64,000 nt of DNA from Adhaeretor mobilis. GTDB taxonomy: Bacteria > Planctomycetota > Planctomycetia > Pirellulales > Lacipirellulaceae. This document shows positions 45,681 through 53,276 of the stretch, piece after piece (within the stretch, counting starts at the first letter, position 1; every line of letters starts with the position of its first letter). Where the stretch lies: contig NZ_CP036263.1 of NCBI RefSeq assembly GCF_007741515.1, forward strand, positions 620,001 through 684,000, written 5' to 3'. Both the position numbers and the translations under genes were made by a program. The notes under the pieces were generated by a model, which was not told the DNA's origin, did not search any database, and saw only the letters and a list, made by a program, of their open reading frames with translations.

Positions 45681-46061
45681 ATGAGTGACGAGAAAACGAC
45701 CGTGGCCGAGCTTCGCAAGCTGGTTGGCGACTTTGTGGAAGAGCGCGACTGGCGGCAGTTTCATGCCCCCAAGAACCTTTCCATGGCGTTGGCCATCGAG
45801 GCTGCTGAGCTGATGGAGCACTTCCAGTGGATCGGCACCGAGGAGTCACGAGCCCTGCCCGACGATCCTCAAAAGCTGGCTGAAGTGGGTGAAGAATTGG
45901 CCGACGTGATCGCCTATTCACTGGCACTTGCGAACGAGTTGGGTTTGGATATCTCCGACACGATTCGAGCAAAAATGGCGAAGAACGTCGCCAAGTATCC
46001 GGCTAGCAAGTTCCGCAGCACGGCTCCCCCTTTCGACTATGGCCGACCGGATGCCAAGTAG
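45681..46061 (+). CDS. MazG-like nucleotide pyrophosphohydrolase
   Basis: A 126-residue all-helical dNTP pyrophosphatase of the MazG-like/dCTP-pyrophosphatase type that cleans the nucleotide pool. Metal-binding carboxylates are in the EAAELMEHFQW and GEELADVIAYS motifs (EExxE...ExxD pattern). RDWRQFHAPKNLSMALAIEA is the usual N-terminal helix. The 3' end overlaps the following ATP-grasp gene by 11 or 23 bases, so the two are co-translated. ATG 45681. Confidence 0.9.
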   Translation: MSDEKTTVAELRKLVGDFVEERDWRQFHAPKNLSMALAIEAAELMEHFQWIGTEESRALPDDPQKLAEVGEELADVIAYSLALANELGLDISDTIRAKMAKNVAKYPASKFRSTAPPFDYGRPDAK

Positions 46062-47208
46062 TAACGTCCCGCCTCTACGACGACTCGCAATCGTCGGGGC
46101 CAGTGCCCGCGCTGCGGCGTACTCCGCAATTCGTGCTGGCTATGAGGTGGTGATTTGCGATCTATTCGCCGATGCGGACCTGCGAGTCCTCGGCGTTGAG
46201 GTTTCAGAAGCAGATGATTACCCCAACGATTTCTTGGGTTGGCTAGTTGAGCAATCCTGTGATGGCTGGCTCTACACCGGCGGATTGGAAAACTTTCCCG
46301 CGCTAGTCGATCGAATGGCGAGCTGTAAAAAGCTGTTAGGGAACACTGGCGATCAACTGAGCAAGGCGCGCTCACCAACAGCGCTCGCTAAGCTGTTTCC
46401 GAAAAACTTCCCGCCAACGCTAGCGACTTCGCGAGGCCTCCCAACCGACGGAAGCTGGCTCGCGAAGAGTTACTGCGGAGCCGGCGGATCAGGCGTGCGA
46501 GTACATACGGATAGTGGATCGACTCAGGCTCCCTTTTATCAGAAAAGAATCGACGGTAAGCAAAGTTCTGCAACCTTTGTTGCCAATGGCAAGCAAGCAA
46601 CATTGCTGGGAGTCACTGAGCAACTCATCGGCGAGCCGTGGACCGGTGCCGACGAGTTCCAGTACTGTGGCTCCATCACGGGGCTTGAGCTTTCTAGTTC
46701 GACATTACAATTAGTCGAACGGATCGGCCAAACCCTCGCCATGGAATTCGGCTTGCAAGGCATTTTTGGTATCGACTTCATCCTGGAAGACGAGCAAATA
46801 TGGCTATTGGAAGTGAACCCGCGTTGGCCTGCGTCACTGGAGTTGTTGGAACAGGCTGGTCAGTTTTCCGGAATTGCGTTGCATGTGGCAGCGTGTTGGG
46901 AGGAAGAGTTACCGGGTGAGAGCTTCCTATTCCCCTCGGAAGAGATACTCGGCAAGGCGATCCTGTTCACGCCGAGCGATATTTGCATTTCAAAGAAATT
47001 TACCTCCGATTGTCTTACCAATCGTGGCACGATCGAGGTGCCACAGATTGCTGACATTCCTAACTTCGGAACGATTATTCCTGCCGGCAGGCCGGTATGC
47101 ACGGTGTTTGCCACGGGGGAGAATTGGGCAGAGGTCAGAGGCGACTTGCAGGGCAAGATCAAGCGACCTTTTGAGGGAATCTCCACGGCGAGCCAGCTCA
47201 ACGGCTAG
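46039..47208 (+). CDS. ATP-grasp ligase-like protein
   Basis: A 389-residue protein (or 385 from ATG 46051). The N-terminal pre-ATP-grasp segment RRLAIVGASARAAAYSAIRA and FADADLRVLG leads to the ATP-grasp core (WLAKSYCGAGGSGVRVH, YQKRIDGKQSSATFVANG, GIFGIDFILEDEQIWLLEVN with NPRWPAS). It matches COG2232-type predicted carboligases. Related genes occur in the tetrahydromethanopterin-linked C1 gene sets of methylotrophs and planctomycetes, but substrate and product are unknown. It overlaps the MazG-like gene upstream; the adjoining functions give no clear hint. Confidence 0.75.
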   Translation: MADRMPSSNVPPLRRLAIVGASARAAAYSAIRAGYEVVICDLFADADLRVLGVEVSEADDYPNDFLGWLVEQSCDGWLYTGGLENFPALVDRMASCKKLLGNTGDQLSKARSPTALAKLFPKNFPPTLATSRGLPTDGSWLAKSYCGAGGSGVRVHTDSGSTQAPFYQKRIDGKQSSATFVANGKQATLLGVTEQLIGEPWTGADEFQYCGSITGLELSSSTLQLVERIGQTLAMEFGLQGIFGIDFILEDEQIWLLEVNPRWPASLELLEQAGQFSGIALHVAACWEEELPGESFLFPSEEILGKAILFTPSDICISKKFTSDCLTNRGTIEVPQIADIPNFGTIIPAGRPVCTVFATGENWAEVRGDLQGKIKRPFEGISTASQLNG

Positions 47209-47256
47209 CGGTACTTTTCACATTCTCAATCACCTCTCGAACCTCACACATCTCCC

Positions 47257-47751
47257 ATGCGTTTAGGAATTGTAAGCGACTCGCACGGCCATACGGAGCT
47301 GGTCATCCCTGCGGTGCGGATGCTGGAGTCCCTGGAAGTTGATCGTGTGTTGCACTGCGGCGATATCGGCTCGCCAGAGGTGGTACAGCTGTTCAAGCCG
47401 TGGCCGACCGATTTTGTGTTTGGCAATTGCGATGGCAATCAGGCGGAGCTTTCCAAGGCGATCACTGAGGCCGGGCTCACCTGTCATCAAGAGTTCGGCG
47501 AGCTAGAAATCGAAGGTTGTCGAATCGCCCTGCTGCATAGCCACGATCAACGGCGGTTTCGCGACGCCCTGGAGAGTGGCAGCTACGATTTGGTCTGCTA
47601 CGGGCACACGCACATCGCATCGATTGATGAGCATTCTGGGCCCCATGGCACGACTCTGGCGCTGAACCCCGGGGCGCTCTATCGCGCCAATCCGCACTCG
47701 CTAGCTGTGGTTGAACTGCCAGAAATACGGGCAGAGCTGATTACGCTTTGA
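47257..47751 (+). CDS. YfcE/MJ0936-type phosphodiesterase
   Basis: A 164-residue metallophosphoesterase with all dimetal motifs: SDSHGH (8-13), HCGDIGS (33-39), GNCDGN (57-62), LLHSHD and GHTH. Its length is that of the minimal MJ0936/YfcE group, which cleave phosphodiesters in vitro and whose cellular substrate is unclear. It follows the ATP-grasp gene by 48 bases on the same strand and may share its transcript. ATG 47257. Confidence 0.92.
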   Translation: MRLGIVSDSHGHTELVIPAVRMLESLEVDRVLHCGDIGSPEVVQLFKPWPTDFVFGNCDGNQAELSKAITEAGLTCHQEFGELEIEGCRIALLHSHDQRRFRDALESGSYDLVCYGHTHIASIDEHSGPHGTTLALNPGALYRANPHSLAVVELPEIRAELITL

Positions 47752-48179
47752 GCTTGGCCGCCGTCATAGTCTCCCAGGAAATTCTCTGAAGTGGCGAGAA
47801 GTAGTGCGCTGAATACCAGGACCTAAGTCTTGCCTGAGAAAGACTTTGCGGCCGAATCTATGGCCAGAGAAGTGCCTGAAGGTGCTTCTCCTAGGTGAAC
47901 TCGTGTTGCGGGAATTCCCTCAGTTTTGTAGATCGGCATACAACTTGCGTGTTGTGGTAGCCGAAAACTGAAGCAGTGGGACTGATTTCTCGTGAAAACT
48001 TCACGCGGAATTCACAAGTTGTTAGCTGCTTCGACCTATCTTGGTGGGTGTTCCGTAGAACGAAAGCCCACCGAAATCACCGACAGGCGCCAGCAGGGCT
48101 CCGTCGGCCCGCCCCCTACAGGTGGAGGTCGCGCACCGCATTGAATTGCAGTACCGAGGCCTCGCCTTCTTGGAGAGAA
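47752..48179. other. Gap upstream of the small helical gene
   Basis: About 430 bases without a gene. A frame running from 47976 into the next gene is only an upstream extension without ribosome site. Short GC-rich stretches near 48095-48125 could pair. No promoter stands out. Confidence 0.4.
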
Positions 48180-48509
48180 ATGATGTCAAAAGAGAAACAA
48201 GTAGAAAATGCCGAACTTCAGAGCAACAGCGATGCCTTGTTGGACGAGGCCGAGCTCTTGATTTGGGCCCTGCTGGATGATGAAATCGCCGATCAGGACG
48301 CCCAAAAGCTGGAGAAGCTGCTTACCGAGAACGACCAAGTGCGTCAGCGGTATATCGAGTGCACGCAAATGCACGTCGATCTCATGGACCACTTCGCCCC
48401 CCAGAAAGAAACAGCTGGTGAGGCCGATGGCGACGGGAGCGGCATCATCAGCAAGCTCATCGCCGAGCACCTGCCCGCACCCGGCATCAACCCGCCGGTG
48501 ATGGACTAG
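48180..48509 (+). CDS. Small acidic helical protein (anti-sigma/FecR N-terminal-like)
   Basis: About 109 residues from ATG 48180 (or 48183), with GGAGAG just upstream. The core DEAELLIWALLDDEIADQDA, KLEKLLTENDQVRQRYIECT and MHVDLMDHF resembles the N-terminal segment of planctomycete FecR/LamG-domain proteins paired with ECF sigma factors, here without a following membrane or sensor domain. No sigma factor is adjacent. It has its own terminator. Function unknown. Confidence 0.6.
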   Translation: MMSKEKQVENAELQSNSDALLDEAELLIWALLDDEIADQDAQKLEKLLTENDQVRQRYIECTQMHVDLMDHFAPQKETAGEADGDGSGIISKLIAEHLPAPGINPPVMD

Positions 48510-48540
48510 CTCGAAAACGATCTAGTCATTGGGGCAGCAA

Positions 48541-48572
48541 ACACAGCCGGCTAGTTCGCCGGCTGTGTTTTT
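48541..48572 (+). terminator. Rho-independent terminator
   Basis: ACACAGCCGGC (48541-48551) and GCCGGCTGTGT (48558-48568) form a perfect 11-bp stem with a 6-base loop, followed by a T-rich tail (TTTTTCTCT). It ends the transcript of the gene at 48180-48509, just before smpB. Confidence 0.92.
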
Positions 48573-48600
48573 CTCTGCGCTGTGGTAAGGTTTCCTACTT

Positions 48601-48620
48601 CGGGTGCCACTGCTGGCACC
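48601..48620. repeat. Hairpin covering the smpB start codon
   Basis: GGGTGCCA-ctgc-TGGCACCC is a perfect 8-bp inverted repeat. The only in-frame start of smpB, GTG 48604, lies inside the left arm. The GGTGCCACTGCTGGC motif is frequent as a gap repeat in planctomycetes. Confidence 0.65.
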
Positions 48621-49155
48621 CAAGAGCGGTTTCACGGATCACATTGAAGAGGACACTCCCACGGGTAAAAAAAGTAAAAAGAAGAAGGCGGCCAAGGAAG
48701 AGAACAAGAACGAGCGGCCGATCACCAACAATCGCAAAGCCCGGCACAATTACGAAGTGCTCGATACCCTCGAGTGCGGGATACAGCTGGTCGGCAGCGA
48801 GGTAAAAAGCCTGCGCGCTGGGGAAGTTTCCATCGAAGAGGCTTACGCCCGCGTTATCCGGGGCGAAGTCTTCCTCATTCAGTGCGATATCTCTGAGTAC
48901 AAGCACAGTAACGCGCTCAACCACCAACCGCGCCGCCAACGCAAGCTGCTCCTGCACCGCGGCGAAATCAGCAAGTTCGCCGGTAGTGCGTACGAGAAGA
49001 ATCTCACGCTCGTCCCGCTAAAGCTCTACTTCAAACGGGGACGTGTAAAGGTGTTGCTGGGCATTTGCAAAGGTAAGAAGACCTACGACAAACGCGACTC
49101 GCTCAAGAAGAAGGACATGCAGCGAGATATTGATCGGGCGATGCGCGGACGGTAA
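48604..49155 (+). CDS. smpB: SsrA-binding protein SmpB
   Basis: Binds tmRNA and brings it to stalled ribosomes. The OB-fold core is clear: NRKARHNYEVLDTLECGIQL, VGSEVKSLRAGEVSIEEAYA, NLTLVPLKLYFKRGRVKVLL and the C-terminal tail KKTYDKRDSLKKKDMQRDID. A ~40-residue N-terminal extension is Lys-rich (GKKSKKKKAAKEENKNE). The start is GTG 48604, because an in-frame stop lies 15 bases upstream and no other start codon occurs before the core. No tmRNA gene was seen in the window. Confidence 0.93.
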   Translation: MPLLAPKSGFTDHIEEDTPTGKKSKKKKAAKEENKNERPITNNRKARHNYEVLDTLECGIQLVGSEVKSLRAGEVSIEEAYARVIRGEVFLIQCDISEYKHSNALNHQPRRQRKLLLHRGEISKFAGSAYEKNLTLVPLKLYFKRGRVKVLLGICKGKKTYDKRDSLKKKDMQRDIDRAMRGR

Positions 49156-49169
49156 CAACGGGGCTTGCC

Positions 49170-49529
49170 ATGCTGCGAATGCTAAGACACCCTCTAGCAG
49201 CGCTGATTCTGTTCTCGATGGCAGTAACCACATGCTTGATCGCTGCTGCTGTAGCTGGGCATCCGTTACGTGAGAGCTGGCATCGACTCGTAGGAATTGT
49301 ATGGGGAGTCCTCGTGGTTCTGTGGATTCTCGCTGATTCCAAACTACGGAAGAGGACGCTCTTCTACGACTACGGTTTTCTAGCTCTCTTGCTGTTCCCC
49401 GTTTCGTTGTTGTGGTACTGCTTCTCTACACGCGGTTGGCGCGGCGGTTTCATGATTGGATTGGTACTGGCTCTCTGGGTTGCACCCTACCTGATTGCCG
49501 ACCTCGTTTGGCAGTACCGTTGGCGGTGA
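49170..49529 (+). CDS. Small polytopic membrane protein
   Basis: A 119-residue protein with about four membrane helices (LAALILFSMAVTTCLIAAAV, LVGIVWGVLVVLWILA, YGFLALLLFPVSLLWYC, GFMIGLVLALWVAPYLIA). It starts 14 bases after smpB on the same strand and may share its transcript. No family recognised. Confidence 0.55.
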   Translation: MLRMLRHPLAALILFSMAVTTCLIAAAVAGHPLRESWHRLVGIVWGVLVVLWILADSKLRKRTLFYDYGFLALLLFPVSLLWYCFSTRGWRGGFMIGLVLALWVAPYLIADLVWQYRWR

Positions 49530-49593
49530 CGTCGGATTACGTTGGCACAGCTACACGGGCTAATGCCGAGGTGTAAGTCGCAAAAGAAGTCGC

Positions 49594-49923
49594 TCAACGG
49601 TAAGGAATCTCATCAAGGCTGAGTGGTGCCTGTCCTGGGCCGCACAATCGGAAAATGCTCACGCGTGATTCATCAATGCGGAAAACTGCGCGGTAGGTCC
49701 TTCCATAGCGAGTCTTGAACAAGAGCTGCCGAAGTTCGAATACAAAGTGTTTATTCTCGGGAGCGAGCCCGCAGCTGAGGGGGTTCGTTTTGAGGCGCTT
49801 TGTTGCGAGTTCGAAAGCTTGTCGCCAGCTCTCAGCACCCTCGGGTGAGCGCTTCCAGAGATAGCTGAACATAACCTCGAAGTCGCCCTGGGCTCGCGGC
49901 AACAATTCTATCGAGAAGGTCAC
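49594..49923 (-). CDS. ParE/RelE-type toxin
   Basis: A 109-residue protein of the ParE/RelE toxin fold: IELLPRAQGDFEVMFSYLWK, AFELATKRLKTNP, LRQLLFKTRYGRTYRAVFRI and VSIFRLCGPGQ. ParE members block gyrase and RelE members cut mRNA at the ribosome; the sequence alone does not tell which. GTG 49923 overlaps the antitoxin stop as GTGA, the usual coupled order antitoxin then toxin. Confidence 0.8.
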   Translation of the reverse strand: MTFSIELLPRAQGDFEVMFSYLWKRSPEGAESWRQAFELATKRLKTNPLSCGLAPENKHFVFELRQLLFKTRYGRTYRAVFRIDESRVSIFRLCGPGQAPLSLDEIPYR

Positions 49924-50162
49924 TGATTCTGCTCAGAAATTCTTCGTGCGTCGAACTCTGCGAGAAACGTGTCCAAGGGGACGCCGCGCTCACCCTGCCC
50001 ATAGTCCTCGGCAGAAGCCTGGATTCTTGCGAGATCGTCATCGCGGAATGCTTCTTGATGCCAGCGATCGAAAATCGCGTCGAGAGGGAGTTGCTCGCCT
50101 TCGCGTTCAACTAATTGCTTCGCGAAGCGGCTAAATTCGTCAAGCTGCTGCATGGTTGTCAT
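49920..50162 (-). CDS. Antitoxin of the ParE/RelE pair
   Basis: An 80-residue acidic helical protein (QQLDEFSRFAKQLVEREGEQ, LDAIFDRWHQEAFRDDDLAR) that ends in a charged, probably disordered tail suited to wrapping a toxin. No DNA-binding domain of a known class is plain in it. It precedes the toxin gene with a 4-base overlap. ATG 50162. Identity rests on gene order and size. Confidence 0.7.
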   Translation of the reverse strand: MTTMQQLDEFSRFAKQLVEREGEQLPLDAIFDRWHQEAFRDDDLARIQASAEDYGQGERGVPLDTFLAEFDARRISEQNQ

Positions 50163-50244
50163 GCCTAAAGTTTACCTCGTTTCTTGAGAGGAGTCAAAAA
50201 CCGAGATGGTCCTTGTGACGAGCAAGCTCAACGAACAACCTTCG

Positions 50245-51498
50245 CTAAGCACTCTCGACCACCAGCGCCACCGCTTGTCCCATAGATTTATGATTCAACG
50301 CCATTACTGTGTTCTGGTTGCTTGCCTGCATCTCACTGACCACATTCACCGGGCAAGCGGGATCAGGCGATTCGTGGTTGAGCGTGGGGGGGATCTTCCC
50401 ATGCCTGAGTGCGAGCAGGCTCACGGCAAGTTCCACTGCTCCGCTGCCTGCCCCCAGATGGCCGAAGTAGCTCTTTGGCGCAGTGACGGGCACATCGCCT
50501 AGCTTTGCGCAGATCGCTTCCGCTTCGATTCTGTCCGCATGGGGCGTACTCAGGCCGTGGGCGTTTACGTGGCCGATGTCGCCAGCAGTGAGATTGGCAC
50601 TCTGGAGCGACGCATCAATCGATTGACATATGGATTGGCCGCTTGGCTTCTGCGATGCGGCGCTTGGCTCGCTACGTCGTGCGTAGCCGCGAATCGTCCC
50701 AATTATTGCCGCTCCCCGTGCTTCGGCATGTTGGCGACTTTCCAGTGTGTACATGGCGGCACCTTCGCCGTTCACGTAGCCGTCGCGGTTGGCATCGAAG
50801 GGTCGCATCGCCTCACTAGGTGATTGCACTCGCTTGGTGAGATCGACGTCGCCGTGCCACATCAGGTCCATAAGATTCAGTCGCGAACTATTGCCGCCTG
50901 CGACCATCAGGTCTGCATGTCCTCGCTCGATCACGTTGGTCGCTTCGATGAGCGCGCACAGTCCAGAGCCTTCACCCCCTACGATGGAATTGGTCGGTCC
51001 GCGTGCGTCGTGAAAAATTCCGATATGGCAGGGCGTCATGTTCGGTAGGAACTTTAGCAGCCACAGCGGGATGATCTCGGGCATACCCTCTTTGCCCCAG
51101 CGGGTAAAGTCGAAGCGACCTTGAGTATCGCACGCGTGGATGGCGGCAACCATCTCAAGCGTTTCGGGCGCAAACATGTTCGCGCCATTGATCACGCCAA
51201 AGCGTTCTGGATCGACATTGCCCTCTTCAAGCCCAGCATCCTGCCAGGCGAGTTCCGCGGCGGCGAAGCCGATCTGCGTTTCGCGGGACATAACTTTCAA
51301 GCTTTTCCGCGGCTTCACGAATTGCTTTGCTTCGAAATCCACGACCGAGCCGCAGATGGGCACCGGCAAACCTGCCTCGACTAGCTCCGGCACGGAGCGA
51401 ACCCCGCTGGTGCGATTTTCGATGGAGTGCCACACCTGCTCGTTCCCGATTCCTATCGGGGAGACGATACCTACAGCGGTGATTACGACTTCGTTCAC
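50245..51498 (-). CDS. Beta-ketoacyl synthase-like protein with Glu in place of the active Cys
   Basis: A 417-residue thiolase-fold protein of FabF/KAS II length. The active-site strand aligns exactly with FabF (GPSISIATACTSG) but reads GPTNSIVGGEGSG, so the nucleophile Cys is Glu176. The two catalytic histidines are kept (VNAHGLSTP, His314; KSYFGHLGAGSG, His347 with Lys342). Such Cys-less members act as chain-length factors or malonyl decarboxylases. It is divergent from a fatty acid desaturase gene, so a role in lipid or polyene synthesis is possible. The start is GTG 51498. No acyl carrier protein gene is nearby. Confidence 0.85.
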   Translation of the reverse strand: MNEVVITAVGIVSPIGIGNEQVWHSIENRTSGVRSVPELVEAGLPVPICGSVVDFEAKQFVKPRKSLKVMSRETQIGFAAAELAWQDAGLEEGNVDPERFGVINGANMFAPETLEMVAAIHACDTQGRFDFTRWGKEGMPEIIPLWLLKFLPNMTPCHIGIFHDARGPTNSIVGGEGSGLCALIEATNVIERGHADLMVAGGNSSRLNLMDLMWHGDVDLTKRVQSPSEAMRPFDANRDGYVNGEGAAMYTLESRQHAEARGAAIIGTIRGYARRSEPSAASQKPSGQSICQSIDASLQSANLTAGDIGHVNAHGLSTPHADRIEAEAICAKLGDVPVTAPKSYFGHLGAGSGAVELAVSLLALRHGKIPPTLNHESPDPACPVNVVSEMQASNQNTVMALNHKSMGQAVALVVESA

Positions 51499-51870
51499 GG
51501 GGCGGTCTTGTTATTTGACAGACTCTCTTTGCTCAGCGGCCCAGCGGAAGTGGCAGGGCATGATCGGACGTACAAATCTGGGCAGCGATTGCCCAGAAAT
51601 ATGGCTATAAGTACCAGCCTAGCTGGTCAGTCTATCCACGCTAGGCGGGGCTCACAAGCTATTGATGTCATCCTGTCGCTGGTAAGTAGATTGTTGTGTT
51701 ATTAAAATACATTCTGTAACATCAAAGACGGTTATCCGCCTTCAGAAGAGGCGATCGACTGAGAGGGCCGTCGACTGAGAGGGTTCACGACGAAGCTATC
51801 CACGGTAGTTGCCAATGCGTAATTACTGCTGGTAGCCTTAAAAAGCGTTATTCTAGGAACGTGCACTATT
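51499..51870. other. Divergent promoter region between ketosynthase and desaturase
   Basis: A 372-base gap. The AT-rich stretch near 51690-51725 contains TTGTGT (51694-51699) and TAACAT (51717-51722) 17 bases apart, a possible desaturase promoter, with TGTTA/TAACA repeats around it. Nothing else recognisable. Confidence 0.35.
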
Positions 51871-53001
51871 GTGATTGAGACTACGGCTACCAGCGAACGT
51901 AGCGCCAATACCCAGTTTTCGCTTTCGCAAGCGAGGAGCATCGTCGGCGAGTTCTTCAAGCCCAATCCGTGGATTTACTGGCCGGACTTTCTGATTAGTT
52001 GGGCCGTTGGTGTGGTGTGCTTTGGACTCGTTCTGCACCCTGAACATATCACCGACAACATTGCCTTGCACTGGCCGCTGTCGATTTTGTTTTTTGTGGT
52101 GTCTGGGCTGCTGTACTACCGGTGTGTGCTGTTCATCCATGAGCTGGTTCACATCCGCACTGGCGAGTTCACGGCTTTTCGCATTGTGTGGAATTTGCTG
52201 TGCGGAATTCCCTTCCTCGCGCCGACGTTTCTTTACTACACGCACCTCGATCATCATCGTCGCAAGCACTATGGCACGGCTGAAGACGGCGAGTATATCC
52301 CGCTTGCTCAACTGCCAGCGTGGCAGCTCCTTGCGTACCTAAGCCAAATTTTCGTAGTGCCGATTCTCGCCGTATTTCGATTTGGCATTCTCACGCCGCT
52401 TACATGGATTAGCAAGCCACTCCGAGAGTTAGTTCACCGGCATGCGTCGTCCATGATCATGGACCCCAAGTACATCCGCCCGTTGCCTACGAAAAAGGTC
52501 CGCCGCATCATGCGATTGCAGGAAGTTGGGTGCTTCCTGTTCATTTGGTTTGTGGGTATTCGCTTCTTTACGAGCTTTGGCGTTCTTGCCAGCGAGCCTC
52601 TGCCCAAGATGTTGCTCCTGCAAGTCTATCTTACCGCGGTTTTCATTCTCACGATCAACGCTTTGCGAACTTTGGGTTCGCACCGCTGGACGAACAAGGG
52701 CGAGGAAATGAACTTCGTTGATCAAATGCTCGATTCAGTGAATTACCCCAACAGCCCAATTCTTGGAGCATTGTGGGCCCCCGTGGGGCTTCGCTATCAT
52801 GCACTTCATCACATCTTCCCCACGATGCCCTACCACGCACTGGCGACCGCTCACAAGCGTCTCGTGAAAGAGCTGCCTGAGGAGTCGCCTTATCGCCGCT
52901 GCGATGCCCATTCGCTGACTGGGGCCCTGTGGCTCCTGTGGAAAAGGGCCCGTAGCAGTGGGCGCGGCGTGCCGCCCACCGAAATTGCTGCCCCGGCCTG
53001 A
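51871..53001 (+). CDS. Membrane fatty acid desaturase
   Basis: A 376-residue di-iron membrane enzyme that adds double bonds to lipid acyl chains. It has the three His boxes: HELVH (90-94), HLDHH (125-129) and LHHIFP in the C-terminal third, with about four to five membrane helices between. The pattern HxxxH/HxxHH/xxHH is that of acyl-lipid or fatty acid desaturases. The start is GTG 51871. The divergent ketosynthase-like gene suggests a shared lipid context. Substrate unknown. Confidence 0.85.
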   Translation: MIETTATSERSANTQFSLSQARSIVGEFFKPNPWIYWPDFLISWAVGVVCFGLVLHPEHITDNIALHWPLSILFFVVSGLLYYRCVLFIHELVHIRTGEFTAFRIVWNLLCGIPFLAPTFLYYTHLDHHRRKHYGTAEDGEYIPLAQLPAWQLLAYLSQIFVVPILAVFRFGILTPLTWISKPLRELVHRHASSMIMDPKYIRPLPTKKVRRIMRLQEVGCFLFIWFVGIRFFTSFGVLASEPLPKMLLLQVYLTAVFILTINALRTLGSHRWTNKGEEMNFVDQMLDSVNYPNSPILGALWAPVGLRYHALHHIFPTMPYHALATAHKRLVKELPEESPYRRCDAHSLTGALWLLWKRARSSGRGVPPTEIAAPA

Positions 53002-53023
53002 GTTGGTTGCCACATCTTGTTGG

Positions 53024-53254
53024 ACCACAGAGGACACGGAGGTTCACGGAGAAACAAACGATGCGTTTGACCAAATGCCGCTCCGACTCCTCCCCCAAAA
53101 GCCAAAGTACCCAGACCCGCCAGCGCTAAAGCACTCAAGAATTGTTTTCTGGGCATGTCCTATCTCGTAGTCAAACTCATGTCGATAGACCGCTCTTTTG
53201 TATAGGCTTTCGAGGAGTTACTGCCTCTCGTTCTTCTCTGTGATCTCTGTGGTT
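53024..53254. repeat. Wide inverted repeat (ACCACAGAG type)
   Basis: ACCACAGAGGACACGGAGG (from 53024) is related to the reverse complement of TTCTCTGTGATCTCTGTGGT (53234-53253). The arms enclose ~190 bases that hold a leftward frame with a signal-peptide-like start (53156). The AACCACAGAG repeat type is common in gaps of many genomes. Confidence 0.5.
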
Positions 53255-53276
53255 CAGAAAAAAATTGGGGCACGGC

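Noticed and set aside
47976..48179. N-terminal extension of the small gene at 48180
   Set aside because: No ribosome site at the far start; GGAGAG stands right before 48180-48183 and the recognisable domain begins there.
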